Source: an uncultured Clostridia bacterium (GTDB lineage: Bacteria; Bacillota; Clostridia; Oscillospirales; Ruminococcaceae). Taken from it: a stretch of DNA of 64,000 nucleotides. Below, piece by piece: positions 8,075 through 16,248 of the stretch (positions are counted from its first letter, which is position 1; each line of letters begins with the position of its first letter). The stretch spans positions 1 through 64,000 of the forward strand of contig CANQPB010000004.1 of the NCBI GenBank assembly GCA_947625615.1, in the 5' to 3' direction. Under the pieces are notes generated by a model. That model did not search any database, was not told the origin of the DNA, and saw only the letters and a program-made list of their open reading frames with translations. The position numbers were made by a program, and so were the translations under genes.

Positions 8075-8786
8075 AAGAGCATATGTTGAACAAATATTAA
8101 ACTGTCCTAAGATTGGTTCGAAGCCGATGGAATCGTTGAGCCGCATTGCACGTTATTACTATAGCGAGGGGTATGCCAAAGACGAGATACATAAACTTCT
8201 TGAAGAGTATCTTCTTAAGTGTGACCCGACGTTTAACCTTGTCAAGTGGCAGACTTCGATAGATATGGTAGTCGGGAGTGCAAGCAAGTACCCCCTGATA
8301 GATATTCAGGGAGTACCGATAACTCGCTCAGAATTGAAAAAGATCGGTAAGCTGCGGAGTAAAATGCTCCGCAAGCTTATGTTCACACTCCTGTGCTTGG
8401 CTAAGTATTGCAATGCGGTTAATCCCTCAAATAACAACTGGGTCAACTTCAAAGACAAGGACATATTCAGTTTGGCAAATATAGTTATTGCCACCAAGCG
8501 CCAATCTTTATTGATAAACGACCTGTGGAGCATGGGATATATCGGGTACAGCAAAATGGTTGACAACACAAATCTCAACGTTAAGATTGTTGACGAGGAT
8601 AGCCCTGTCGATTTGGTGGTTTTAGATTATAGGAATCTCGGCAATCAGTATTTGCGTTACTGCGGAGAGAGTTATATAGAGTGCCAGATATGCGGGAAAG
8701 TTATTGCAAAGCGCAGTAACAGGCAGCTTTATTGCTCTGAATGTTCTGCTAAAAGAGCGGGCAGGGCTGTAGCAAAAAGTAGCTAA
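8052..8786 (+). CDS. Phage protein with C-terminal zinc finger
   Basis: The protein is about 244 aa and I do not recognise the family. The C-terminus has CQICGKVI...YCSECS, a Cys4 zinc-ribbon pattern (about residues 214-233). The N-terminal half is helical and lysine-rich. The gene overlaps the 3' end of the RNA polymerase gene by 23 nt, so translation is probably coupled. ATG 8052 is preceded by GGGG; an in-frame GTG at 8046 is the alternative start. Its position suggests an accessory to transcription or replication, for example a polymerase partner or replication initiator, but nothing in the sequence proves this. Confidence 0.6.
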   Translation: MKEIVTNERAYVEQILNCPKIGSKPMESLSRIARYYYSEGYAKDEIHKLLEEYLLKCDPTFNLVKWQTSIDMVVGSASKYPLIDIQGVPITRSELKKIGKLRSKMLRKLMFTLLCLAKYCNAVNPSNNNWVNFKDKDIFSLANIVIATKRQSLLINDLWSMGYIGYSKMVDNTNLNVKIVDEDSPVDLVVLDYRNLGNQYLRYCGESYIECQICGKVIAKRSNRQLYCSECSAKRAGRAVAKSS

Positions 8787-8817
8787 TACTGTAATTTTTC
8801 AAAAACAGTGCATTTAG

Positions 8818-8861
8818 AGACCCCCAGAACGGCGCGTAGTTTCGTACCGTTCGAGGGGTCT
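8818..8861 (+). terminator. Strong hairpin ending the RNA polymerase operon
   Basis: AGACCCC (8818-8824) pairs with GGGGTCT (8855-8861), and GAACGG (8827-8832) pairs with CCGTTC (8847-8852). Only interrupted T-rich sequence follows, so termination may be partial. A second small palindrome (GAGATA/TATCTC, near 8882-8896) follows before the next gene. Confidence 0.5.
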
Positions 8862-8923
8862 GTCAGTTTGTCTTTTAATGAGAGATAAGTATCTCTTTTA
8901 TCTTTATCTTAGAATGAAAGGAA

Positions 8924-9079
8924 ATGGCTATGGTTGAGATTACAAGATCAGAAGCTGCTCTGATTCGTAAGCGTTTTCCAGACGCTCATATCCGACGCAC
9001 GGTACATAAGTATTGTGTAGAGGAAACGCGCAGAGTAATGGAGTTTCTGAAAAGTATAAGACTAAATTTTAAGGAGTGA
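8924..9079 (+). CDS. Small basic phage protein, 51 aa
   Basis: ATG 8924 follows GAAAGGAA and opens a 52-codon frame (start MAMVEITRSEAALIRKRFPD, end SIRLNFKE). It is basic and predicted helical. Small genes beginning with an EITRSxAAxIRKRxPD-like pattern are common in Firmicutes phages, but I know of no assigned function. The next gene starts 4 nt after its stop. Confidence 0.65.
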   Translation: MAMVEITRSEAALIRKRFPDAHIRRTVHKYCVEETRRVMEFLKSIRLNFKE

Positions 9080-9083
9080 TTCG

Positions 9084-10310
9084 GTGAATAGCAAGATTGA
9101 CTTGAAAAAGTCCGAAAGCGAAAATGAGCTTCAATACATTTGGAGAATATGTCTTGCCAAAGATTCTGGAGTCCTCGATGCAACGTGGGAAGATGTCGCT
9201 GATATCTTGAATAAGGAACTGATTGACGACGATTGCAAATATCTGAATGAGAGCGTTTATCGCAAGAAGTTCCAACAGGCAAAGGCGTTCTATGAAAATG
9301 TATTTTCTAAAATGCGTTCGGACGAATATCAAGATCAGATTACTTCACATCGTCGTGAACTCCAAAAAGAACGCTATAAGCTCCAGACTGAAAAGCTGGA
9401 ATATAATAGGTGGCTTAGGGAAGACGCAAGAGACGAACTCTTTGAGCAAAAGGTCTGTGAGGCCATTGAAAAATATGCGCCCAAGAGTCAGCCTCCTGTA
9501 AGAATTGAAAACAGTCACGGCAAACGTGCGGGTATCTTGTGCCTCGCCGATTGTCACTTTGGTAAAGAATTTAAAATTTATGGATTGTTCAACGAGGTTA
9601 TCAATGAATACAGCCCTGAAATCTTCTATGAGAGAATGACACGGGTGTATTCGGAAGTTATAGACCTTATAGAAAAGGAAGGTCTAACAGAACTTCATGT
9701 GTATAATCTCGGCGACAGCATTGACGGTTTCTTAAGACATTCTCAATTATGGAGCCTGAGGTATGGTGCTATTGATTCGGCAGTGATTTACGGCAATTAT
9801 ATGGGCGATTGGCTTCGCAGTCTTTCAGAACATGTGTGCGTTGTATATCACCAGTCGGACGGTAATCACGACGAGATGAGGCTTCTTGACGGCAGGAAGG
9901 GTCAACATTTAAACGAATCCGTCGGCAAGATAATCAAGAACTGCATAGCGATTAAGAATGAATCAAATCCGAACTTCAGCCTTGTTGAAAATAAGACGGG
10001 GCTGATATTTGATACGGTTTGTGGGTTTAACATTCTTGGTATCCACGGCGAGGTTAAGGACTTGAGACGTTCAATTATGGAGTTTGAAAATATCTATGAC
10101 ACTAAAATTTCTTACCTTATCGCTGGTCATAAACATCACGGAGAGTTTAGCGAATGTGGGGTCAGAAAGGGTTGCATAGGTGTTGGCTCAATAATAGGCA
10201 GTGATGATTTTTCAATGTCGATTCGCCAAGTTGCGGACGCTTCGGCAACATTTTTAATATTTGAACAAGGCAAGGGCAAGGTGGACGAGCATACTATCGT
10301 CCTTAATTAG
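9084..10310 (+). CDS. Calcineurin-like metallophosphoesterase
   Basis: This 408-aa protein carries the full set of calcineurin-like metal ligands: ADCHFG (D-x-H), NLGDSIDGF (GDxxD), SDGNHDEM (GNHD) and AGHKHHGE (GHxH). The N-terminal 150 residues form a separate helical, charge-rich segment, with a possible coiled coil around residues 65-130. Start is GTG 9084, preceded by AAGGAG. Such enzymes in phages act as nucleases or phosphodiesterases related to SbcD/Mre11 or as small-molecule phosphatases. Placement among early genes favours a role in nucleic acid metabolism, which is inferred. Confidence 0.85.
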   Translation: MNSKIDLKKSESENELQYIWRICLAKDSGVLDATWEDVADILNKELIDDDCKYLNESVYRKKFQQAKAFYENVFSKMRSDEYQDQITSHRRELQKERYKLQTEKLEYNRWLREDARDELFEQKVCEAIEKYAPKSQPPVRIENSHGKRAGILCLADCHFGKEFKIYGLFNEVINEYSPEIFYERMTRVYSEVIDLIEKEGLTELHVYNLGDSIDGFLRHSQLWSLRYGAIDSAVIYGNYMGDWLRSLSEHVCVVYHQSDGNHDEMRLLDGRKGQHLNESVGKIIKNCIAIKNESNPNFSLVENKTGLIFDTVCGFNILGIHGEVKDLRRSIMEFENIYDTKISYLIAGHKHHGEFSECGVRKGCIGVGSIIGSDDFSMSIRQVADASATFLIFEQGKGKVDEHTIVLN

Positions 10311-10330
10311 TTAAGAGGTGGCGATCCGAT

Positions 10331-11359
10331 ATGTCGAGAAAAACTAAGATGAATAGCTTAACAAGTGCAGACTTGCTTGCAAAGGTTAATCCTGAGAATC
10401 TGAGGCTTATCAACGACTACACGGATTACCTTAAATCAATTCAGCACAGCGAATCTACGATAAACGTTTACACAAACGACTTGCAGATTGCATTTGTGTG
10501 GGCGTTGAATCACAATAACAATAAGTTTTTTGTGAACTGGTCTAAACGCGACATTGTTGCTTTTCAAAATTGGCTCGTCAACGAGAACGGCAACAGTCCT
10601 GCAAGGGTCAGAAGAATCAAAGCAACGTTGTCCAGTCTTTCAAACTATATTGAATCGGTTATGGACGATGAATATCCTGAGTTCCGCAACATTATAAACA
10701 AGATTAAGAATCCTGTGAATCAGCCTGTCCGTGAGAAGACGATTCTTTCAGACGAGCAGATTGACGAGTTACTGAAACACTTAGTTGAGCATGAGCAGTT
10801 TGATAAAGCTTGTTTGGTTGCTCTCGCTGTTTGTTCGGGCAGACGTAAGGCGGAATTGCTTAGATTTAAGGTTGAATATTTTGACGACGCAAATCTTATT
10901 TGCGACGGTGCTTTATATAAGACCAGCGAGAAGATTAAGACAAAGGGTCGCGGGATAAACGGCAAGCAGATTTATTGCTATACTCTTGCCAAACGGTTCA
11001 AGCCATATTTTGATTTATGGATGGACTATCGCAAGAAAAATGGAATAGAGAGTGTTTGGCTGTTTCCTACAAAGGAGAATCCCGACGAACATATTAAAAT
11101 CAGTACGCTGAATAGCTGGGCAAGCAGCTTTAGCAAAATTCTGGGCGTTGACTTTTATATGCACTCACTGCGGCATAGTTGGACAACTGGCTTAATAAGA
11201 GCTGGATTACCCGGAACGGTCGTTCAGCAATTAGCACAGTGGTCTAACCTTGATATGGTAGCGGTGTATAATGACTGTGACGCCGAAGAGCAATTTGCAA
11301 ATTACTTTAAAGACGGAGACATAAGCGCTCCGCAAAGAAAAACTATAAATGAAATATAA
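10331..11359 (+). CDS. XerC/D-like tyrosine recombinase
   Basis: The 342-aa protein has an N-terminal SAM-like core-binding domain (YLKSIQHSESTINVYTNDL) and a catalytic domain. Catalytic segments are AVCSGRRKAELLRFK (first Arg), MHSLRHSWTTGL (HxxR) and AQWSNLDMVAVYND (W in place of His, then the Tyr). It follows the phosphoesterase gene by 20 nt and precedes the HU gene. Its architecture is closer to XerC/D than the 271-aa recombinase at 2262. Possible roles are genome dimer resolution, circularisation or a second integrase; nothing visible decides between them. Confidence 0.85.
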   Translation: MSRKTKMNSLTSADLLAKVNPENLRLINDYTDYLKSIQHSESTINVYTNDLQIAFVWALNHNNNKFFVNWSKRDIVAFQNWLVNENGNSPARVRRIKATLSSLSNYIESVMDDEYPEFRNIINKIKNPVNQPVREKTILSDEQIDELLKHLVEHEQFDKACLVALAVCSGRRKAELLRFKVEYFDDANLICDGALYKTSEKIKTKGRGINGKQIYCYTLAKRFKPYFDLWMDYRKKNGIESVWLFPTKENPDEHIKISTLNSWASSFSKILGVDFYMHSLRHSWTTGLIRAGLPGTVVQQLAQWSNLDMVAVYNDCDAEEQFANYFKDGDISAPQRKTINEI

Positions 11360-11441
11360 CTTCTCCCCCAGGCTTCTGCTTATGCATGCACACTTGGGGA
11401 CGTTCTGTTAAAAAAATACTTTGAATGAGAGGAAATAGAAA

Positions 11442-11732
11442 ATGTTACAAAGAGCAGAAATTATTGATAAACTTTGCGAAAAGGGATATACGAAGAAGGA
11501 CGCCGGTGTGGTTATTGACGATATCGTCAGTATTATTACTTCCGCGCTTGTGAACGGCGAGGAGGTTATGCTGCACGGATTCGGCAAGTTCTCGGTCAAG
11601 GAACATATACCGAAACAGGTTACTGACCCGAAGACCAAGACAACCGTCACCGTGCCGAGGCACCTGTCTCCGAAGTTTACCCCTGGCAAGCTCCTTAAGA
11701 GAGCTGTCCGCGAGGGGTTCATTAGAGAATAA
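11442..11732 (+). CDS. HU/IHF-family DNA-binding protein
   Basis: This 96-aa protein has the histone-like fold signature: an N-terminal helical pair (RAEIIDKLCEKGYTKKDAGV), the GEEVMLHGFGKFSVKEH beta segment, then the DNA-binding arm and a C-terminal helix (SPKFTPGKLLKRAVREGF). It is single-copy here, between a tyrosine recombinase and the packaging genes. It may bend DNA for recombination or packaging. AGAGGAAATAGAAA precedes the ATG. Confidence 0.9.
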   Translation: MLQRAEIIDKLCEKGYTKKDAGVVIDDIVSIITSALVNGEEVMLHGFGKFSVKEHIPKQVTDPKTKTTVTVPRHLSPKFTPGKLLKRAVREGFIRE

Positions 11733-11746
11733 GGCGGTGGTTTGTA

Positions 11747-12769
11747 ATGCCTAAGACAAGCAAGATACATTCCACTTCCTCAAGACCCAAAGAGGTTACT
11801 CGCTCGGATAACGAGAACTTGGTATATGTCTGTTGCAGATGTTCGAAGCATTACAAGCGCCAGAAGAATAACTTTCCCGCCTCTCAAAGCCCTATATATA
11901 AAGGCAACGGCGGGTATCTACCGATTTGTAATGAATGTTTGGAAGAGCTTCTGACTCATTATAAATCGGTACTTGGTAATGAAAAGGCCGCTATGAAGCG
12001 TATTTGCATGAAGTTTGATATATATTGGAATACTGAAATATACGCAATGCTCGGCAATGAGTATACGAACGCTTCAAGAATCCGCGGCTATATCAGTAAG
12101 ACTAACCTGATTAAATATGTCGGTAAGACTTACGATGATACTTTAGACGAAGAGAAACTCACGTTTGTGGATTCTGGCCTGACCGATTCGGAATCAGCAG
12201 AAGGCAGCAACGAAAGGGACAAAACCCCGATTGACGAGAGCGTGATTAGGTATTGGGGTCTTGGATATCCGCCAGAAATGTACCGTGCATTAGAGGCACG
12301 ACGCGCATATTGGATGTCCTTATATCCTGAGGGCACGGTTTTATCAACGGGCGAAGACGCTATTTTGCGACAGATTTGCAACCTTGAGATTAAAATCAAT
12401 AAGGATATGGCTGCCGATAATCCGATTGAGAAGAGTGTCAATTCACTCAATAATCTTTTGGGTAGTATGAATATCAAGCCGTCTCAGCAGAGAGATTTGG
12501 ATGATAACTACATACCATTCGGCGTTGAAATCGGAAAGTTTGAAGATGACTATCCGATAGAACCCGACCCCGATTTTGAGGACGTAGACGGAATACACCA
12601 TAATATTATGGCGTGGTTCTTAGGCCCTCTGTGCAAAACATCGGGCATTAAGAATATGTATAGCGACCTCTTTGAAGAGGAGCTGAAAAAGTATACTGTG
12701 CAGCGTCCTAAGTATGAGGACGACGAGGTCGCCGAGGATTCGGATGATGAAACGGCTGGTGATCTTTAA
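11747..12769 (+). CDS. Probable terminase small subunit, zinc-binding
   Basis: This 340-aa protein stands directly before the large terminase gene, whose ATG overlaps its stop. Near the N-terminus CCRCSKHY...ICNECLEEL gives a four-cysteine zinc site (about residues 29-66). The C-terminal third is strongly acidic (SDDETAGDL at the end). I do not see the classical helix-turn-helix of small terminases, so the call rests mainly on gene order. A DNA-recognition role would fit the zinc site. Confidence 0.5.
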   Translation: MPKTSKIHSTSSRPKEVTRSDNENLVYVCCRCSKHYKRQKNNFPASQSPIYKGNGGYLPICNECLEELLTHYKSVLGNEKAAMKRICMKFDIYWNTEIYAMLGNEYTNASRIRGYISKTNLIKYVGKTYDDTLDEEKLTFVDSGLTDSESAEGSNERDKTPIDESVIRYWGLGYPPEMYRALEARRAYWMSLYPEGTVLSTGEDAILRQICNLEIKINKDMAADNPIEKSVNSLNNLLGSMNIKPSQQRDLDDNYIPFGVEIGKFEDDYPIEPDPDFEDVDGIHHNIMAWFLGPLCKTSGIKNMYSDLFEEELKKYTVQRPKYEDDEVAEDSDDETAGDL

Positions 12770-14529
12770 TGGCTAAGTATACACACCAGCAAGCTGTTGC
12801 GCGAGCGGCGGCATTTTATAGGGAAAATCCGCATAGGTTCGTTGCGGATTTTTTACACATTTCTTTACGATGGTTTCAGAAAATTGTCATATACGCCATG
12901 AATCTCAATCCAGCGTTTTGTATGATAGCAAGCCGCGGATTGGGTAAGACATTTCTTATTGCAATATTCTGCTGCGTCAGATGTATCTTATACCCTGGTA
13001 CTAAAATATGTATCGCTTCGGGTACAAGAGGACAGGCAGTTAATGTGCTTGAAAAGATTCGCACTGACTTACTTCCGAGGTCAGCTGAGCTGAAAAAGGA
13101 ACTGGTCAATGGTGAAATCAAAATCTCAAATGCAGAAGCGATTGCTTGGTTCAAGAACGGCTCATATATTAAAGTCGTTACTGCGGGAGATTCAGCGCGT
13201 GGTAACAGAGCGAATATCTTAATACTTGATGAGTTCAGGCTGATTGATCAAGAAACGATTGATACGGTTCTGACGAAGTTCCTTACCGATTCAAGACAGC
13301 CTGGGTATTTAAGTAAACCTGAATATAAGCACTTGGCTTCACAGGAACGCAACAGACAGATTTACCTTTCCAGTGCGTATTTCCAAGAACACTGGTCTTA
13401 CAAGAAAGTACAGTCGTTTGTGAAAAATATGCGTAATCCCAAACTGGCGTGGTTTATATGTTCGTTCCCCTACCAGATTGCAATTAAGGAAAAACTTTTT
13501 AATGTTGACGACGTAACAGATATGATGCTCGACGAAGATTTCAATGAAATCAAGTGGAGTATGGAAATGCTCGCAGAGTTTTATGGTGACTCTGAGGGCT
13601 CTTTCTTTAATTATGAACCTATTGCAAATACGCGCAAGATACAGCTGCCTATGTTACCTAATTCAATTTGTCAAAAGTTGCCTAAGGCTACACAGTTGCG
13701 GATTCAGCCAAAACAGCCTGGGGAAAAAAGGCTGTTGTCAGCGGATATTGCGCTTATGGCAAGTAATAAGCATAACAACGACGCCTCCGCTTTGTTTGTA
13801 AATCAGCTTTTGCCTACGAAGTCTGGAAGATATATTAACAATATTATCTATACAGAATCTATGGAGGGTATGAGGACGGACGAACAGGCGTTGAGTATCA
13901 GAAAATTATATGAAGAATACGCGTGTGATTATATAGTTTTGGACTGTAACGGAGTAGGTTTAGGCGTATTTGACGCATTGGCGACCGACATTGTGGATGT
14001 TGAAACGGGTGAAATATATCCCGCCCTGTCCTGTTATAACAACCCTGAGCTTGCGGCGCGTTGCACAAACAGAGAGGCACCGAAAGTCATATGGAGTATT
14101 AACGGATCACCAAAGTTCAACTCTGACTGCGCAGTGTTGCTCAGAGAGGGATTCAAGAGCGGCAAGATACGGCTCTTAGAGAATGAGTATGAGGGGGAAA
14201 TGCAGTTAAAGAATTTGACTGGTTATGACGCCCTGCCTGTTTCTGAGAAGATGTGTTTCAAGCTCCCCTATATAAACACCACTCTTTTGATTAAGGAACT
14301 GATCAGTTTGAAAATGGAGGAATCCAGCGGACTGATTAGGCTGTCAGAGAAGAGCGGTATGCGTAAGGATAGATATTCAAGTCTTAGCTATAACTATTGG
14401 GTGTCAACAAAGCTTGAACGCGGTTTAAGGCGAAAGTCAGAAGACGAAGACGAAATCGCGAACACGTTCTGCTTTAGAGCGCCCAAGATAAAACACGGTA
14501 ATAGTAGTCCGTTTGAGAGGAGGCGGTAA
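12769..14529 (+). CDS. Phage terminase large subunit
   Basis: The 586-aa protein has an ATPase domain with Walker A SRGLGKTF (residues 55-62) and Walker B ILILDEF (150-156). A C-terminal RNase H-like nuclease domain follows, with acidic positions in LLSADIALM (about 325) and YIVLDCNGVG (about 392). It packages DNA into the procapsid. Its ATG overlaps the stop of the upstream gene, and the portal gene follows 6 nt downstream, the standard siphovirus head order. Confidence 0.9.
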   Translation: MAKYTHQQAVARAAAFYRENPHRFVADFLHISLRWFQKIVIYAMNLNPAFCMIASRGLGKTFLIAIFCCVRCILYPGTKICIASGTRGQAVNVLEKIRTDLLPRSAELKKELVNGEIKISNAEAIAWFKNGSYIKVVTAGDSARGNRANILILDEFRLIDQETIDTVLTKFLTDSRQPGYLSKPEYKHLASQERNRQIYLSSAYFQEHWSYKKVQSFVKNMRNPKLAWFICSFPYQIAIKEKLFNVDDVTDMMLDEDFNEIKWSMEMLAEFYGDSEGSFFNYEPIANTRKIQLPMLPNSICQKLPKATQLRIQPKQPGEKRLLSADIALMASNKHNNDASALFVNQLLPTKSGRYINNIIYTESMEGMRTDEQALSIRKLYEEYACDYIVLDCNGVGLGVFDALATDIVDVETGEIYPALSCYNNPELAARCTNREAPKVIWSINGSPKFNSDCAVLLREGFKSGKIRLLENEYEGEMQLKNLTGYDALPVSEKMCFKLPYINTTLLIKELISLKMEESSGLIRLSEKSGMRKDRYSSLSYNYWVSTKLERGLRRKSEDEDEIANTFCFRAPKIKHGNSSPFERRR

Positions 14530-14535
14530 TGAGAA

Positions 14536-16041
14536 GTGGGTAACAGAAAAGTTAAGACAATAAAAGATGAAGTAGTGACAAACTCGCGGAAAGTAAATGC
14601 AACAGAGTTTGATTTTGCTAAAACGATGAAACTACCGGCAAGGTTTGCCGAACTTTCAAGAATTGTTTTAAGAGACTTGAACCAGTCCTCTGCCTCCCCC
14701 ACCTTTTCGTTATATAACAAAGACAGGATTAACGCGTTTTTACAGAATCCTGCCGCTAATGAGAAGAACTTAAGAGACGCAGTTATATACATCTATGGTG
14801 CAAGTTCGCACTTTAGGAGATTGATTCAGTATTTTGCGAGCCTATCGGATTTGGCATATGTGGTATCTCCTACCAAAATAGATACTTCAACCGCCAAGCC
14901 GAATTCAATCAAGAGAAACTACAGGAAGGTTCTAAACCTTCTCACTTCTATGGATATTAAGAATCAGTTTGCAAAAGTGCTGACTGTTTGCTTAAGAGAA
15001 GACGTTTTCTACGGTACACTCTGGATATCTGCCGACAGTGTTATTATTCAGCAGTTGCCGTCTGATTATTGCAAGATTGCAGTTATAGAAGATAATGTAC
15101 CGAATGTTTCGTTTGACTTTTCTTATTTTGATTCCAATCGTGAGTATCTTGATATGTACCCTGTGGAGTTTTCCACCAAGTACAAGCTTTATCAGAACAG
15201 CCGTAATATGAGGTGGCAGGAACTGGATTCCCCTACCTCGTTTGCAATTAAGTGCAATAATGACGTACTGACATATGCTATACCCCCGTTTGCTGGATTG
15301 CTCAGAGAAATTTATGACATTGAAGATTACAAGCAACTTAAGCTTACGAAAACGGAGCTGGAGAATTATGCAATCCTTGTTATGAAACTCGGTATCAACA
15401 AAGACGGCGAATGGGAAATGGATCTTAAAAAGGCTGAACAGTTCTGGCGAAACCTTGAAGCAGTATTGCCTGAAGAGGTAGGTACGATCTTGTCGCCGAT
15501 GGCGATTGAGAAGATTAGCTTTGAGAAATCTAATACTGGAGACACCGACAGAGTAGCAGAGGCCGAGCAGAACCTTTACTCGGCAGCTGGAGCTTCCAGT
15601 TTGCTGTTTAATAATGCAAAGGCGGCCGCAAGTGCATTGCTACTTTCTATTAAAGTTGATCAAGCTATGACATACGGCATAGTCAAGAGTATTGAAAGTG
15701 TGCTGAATCGTTTGATTCGCGCTCAGTCATACGGGAAAAACTTTAAGGTTACTTTCTTGGATTGCAGTCCTTTTAATAGAGAAGAAGTCGGTGACGCATA
15801 TCTCAGGGCGTGTCAATTAGGTATACCCATGGTTTCCTATTATTGCGCCTCGCAGGGATTAGGTCAGGAAGAAATGGATTGCATGAACTTCTTAGAGGAC
15901 GATGTTCTCGGAATCAAGGGCAGATTCATTCCCCTTCAAAGTTCGTCAACGCAGTCGGCTACAAGCCAGAGCGCGGGGCGGCCTCAGTCCGATACCGACG
16001 ATTTGACGGAGATAGGAGAACAGACAAGAGACAGTAATTAA
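14536..16041 (+). CDS. Portal protein
   Basis: This 501-aa protein lies between the terminase and the protease/scaffold and capsid genes. The C-terminal half has a long-helix, alanine-rich segment (AAGASSLLFNNAKAAASAL) followed by KVDQAMTYGIVKSIESVLNR, like the stem and crown helices of portal proteins. The C-terminal tail is a Gln/Ser-rich linker. It probably forms the dodecameric DNA channel. Start is GTG 14536, preceded by GAGGAGGCGG. Confidence 0.75.
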   Translation: MGNRKVKTIKDEVVTNSRKVNATEFDFAKTMKLPARFAELSRIVLRDLNQSSASPTFSLYNKDRINAFLQNPAANEKNLRDAVIYIYGASSHFRRLIQYFASLSDLAYVVSPTKIDTSTAKPNSIKRNYRKVLNLLTSMDIKNQFAKVLTVCLREDVFYGTLWISADSVIIQQLPSDYCKIAVIEDNVPNVSFDFSYFDSNREYLDMYPVEFSTKYKLYQNSRNMRWQELDSPTSFAIKCNNDVLTYAIPPFAGLLREIYDIEDYKQLKLTKTELENYAILVMKLGINKDGEWEMDLKKAEQFWRNLEAVLPEEVGTILSPMAIEKISFEKSNTGDTDRVAEAEQNLYSAAGASSLLFNNAKAAASALLLSIKVDQAMTYGIVKSIESVLNRLIRAQSYGKNFKVTFLDCSPFNREEVGDAYLRACQLGIPMVSYYCASQGLGQEEMDCMNFLEDDVLGIKGRFIPLQSSSTQSATSQSAGRPQSDTDDLTEIGEQTRDSN

Positions 16042-16060
16042 GTGTTAAAGGGAGATTGAA

Positions 16061-16231
16061 ATGTTTATTTATGTTATGAAACGTGAGGACGCAGATACAC
16101 TCGTTGCAAAAGGATTTAAATTGCTTAAAGCAGATGAGAAAAATAATTTGTGGATTTTTGCGAACGACGCCAAACTGAATTTTGATTCTGACGGTATGGA
16201 GGCAGTAGTATCTGACACGCTCACATTCTGA
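16061..16231 (+). CDS. Small phage protein, 56 aa
   Basis: ATG 16061 follows GGGAGATTGAA and opens a 57-codon frame (start MFIYVMKREDADTLVAKGF, end VVSDTLTF). It lies between the portal and protease genes with short gaps. Function is unknown; a small head gene is the likeliest context. Confidence 0.65.
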   Translation: MFIYVMKREDADTLVAKGFKLLKADEKNNLWIFANDAKLNFDSDGMEAVVSDTLTF

Positions 16232-16248
16232 TTTTTAACGAGGCGGTG

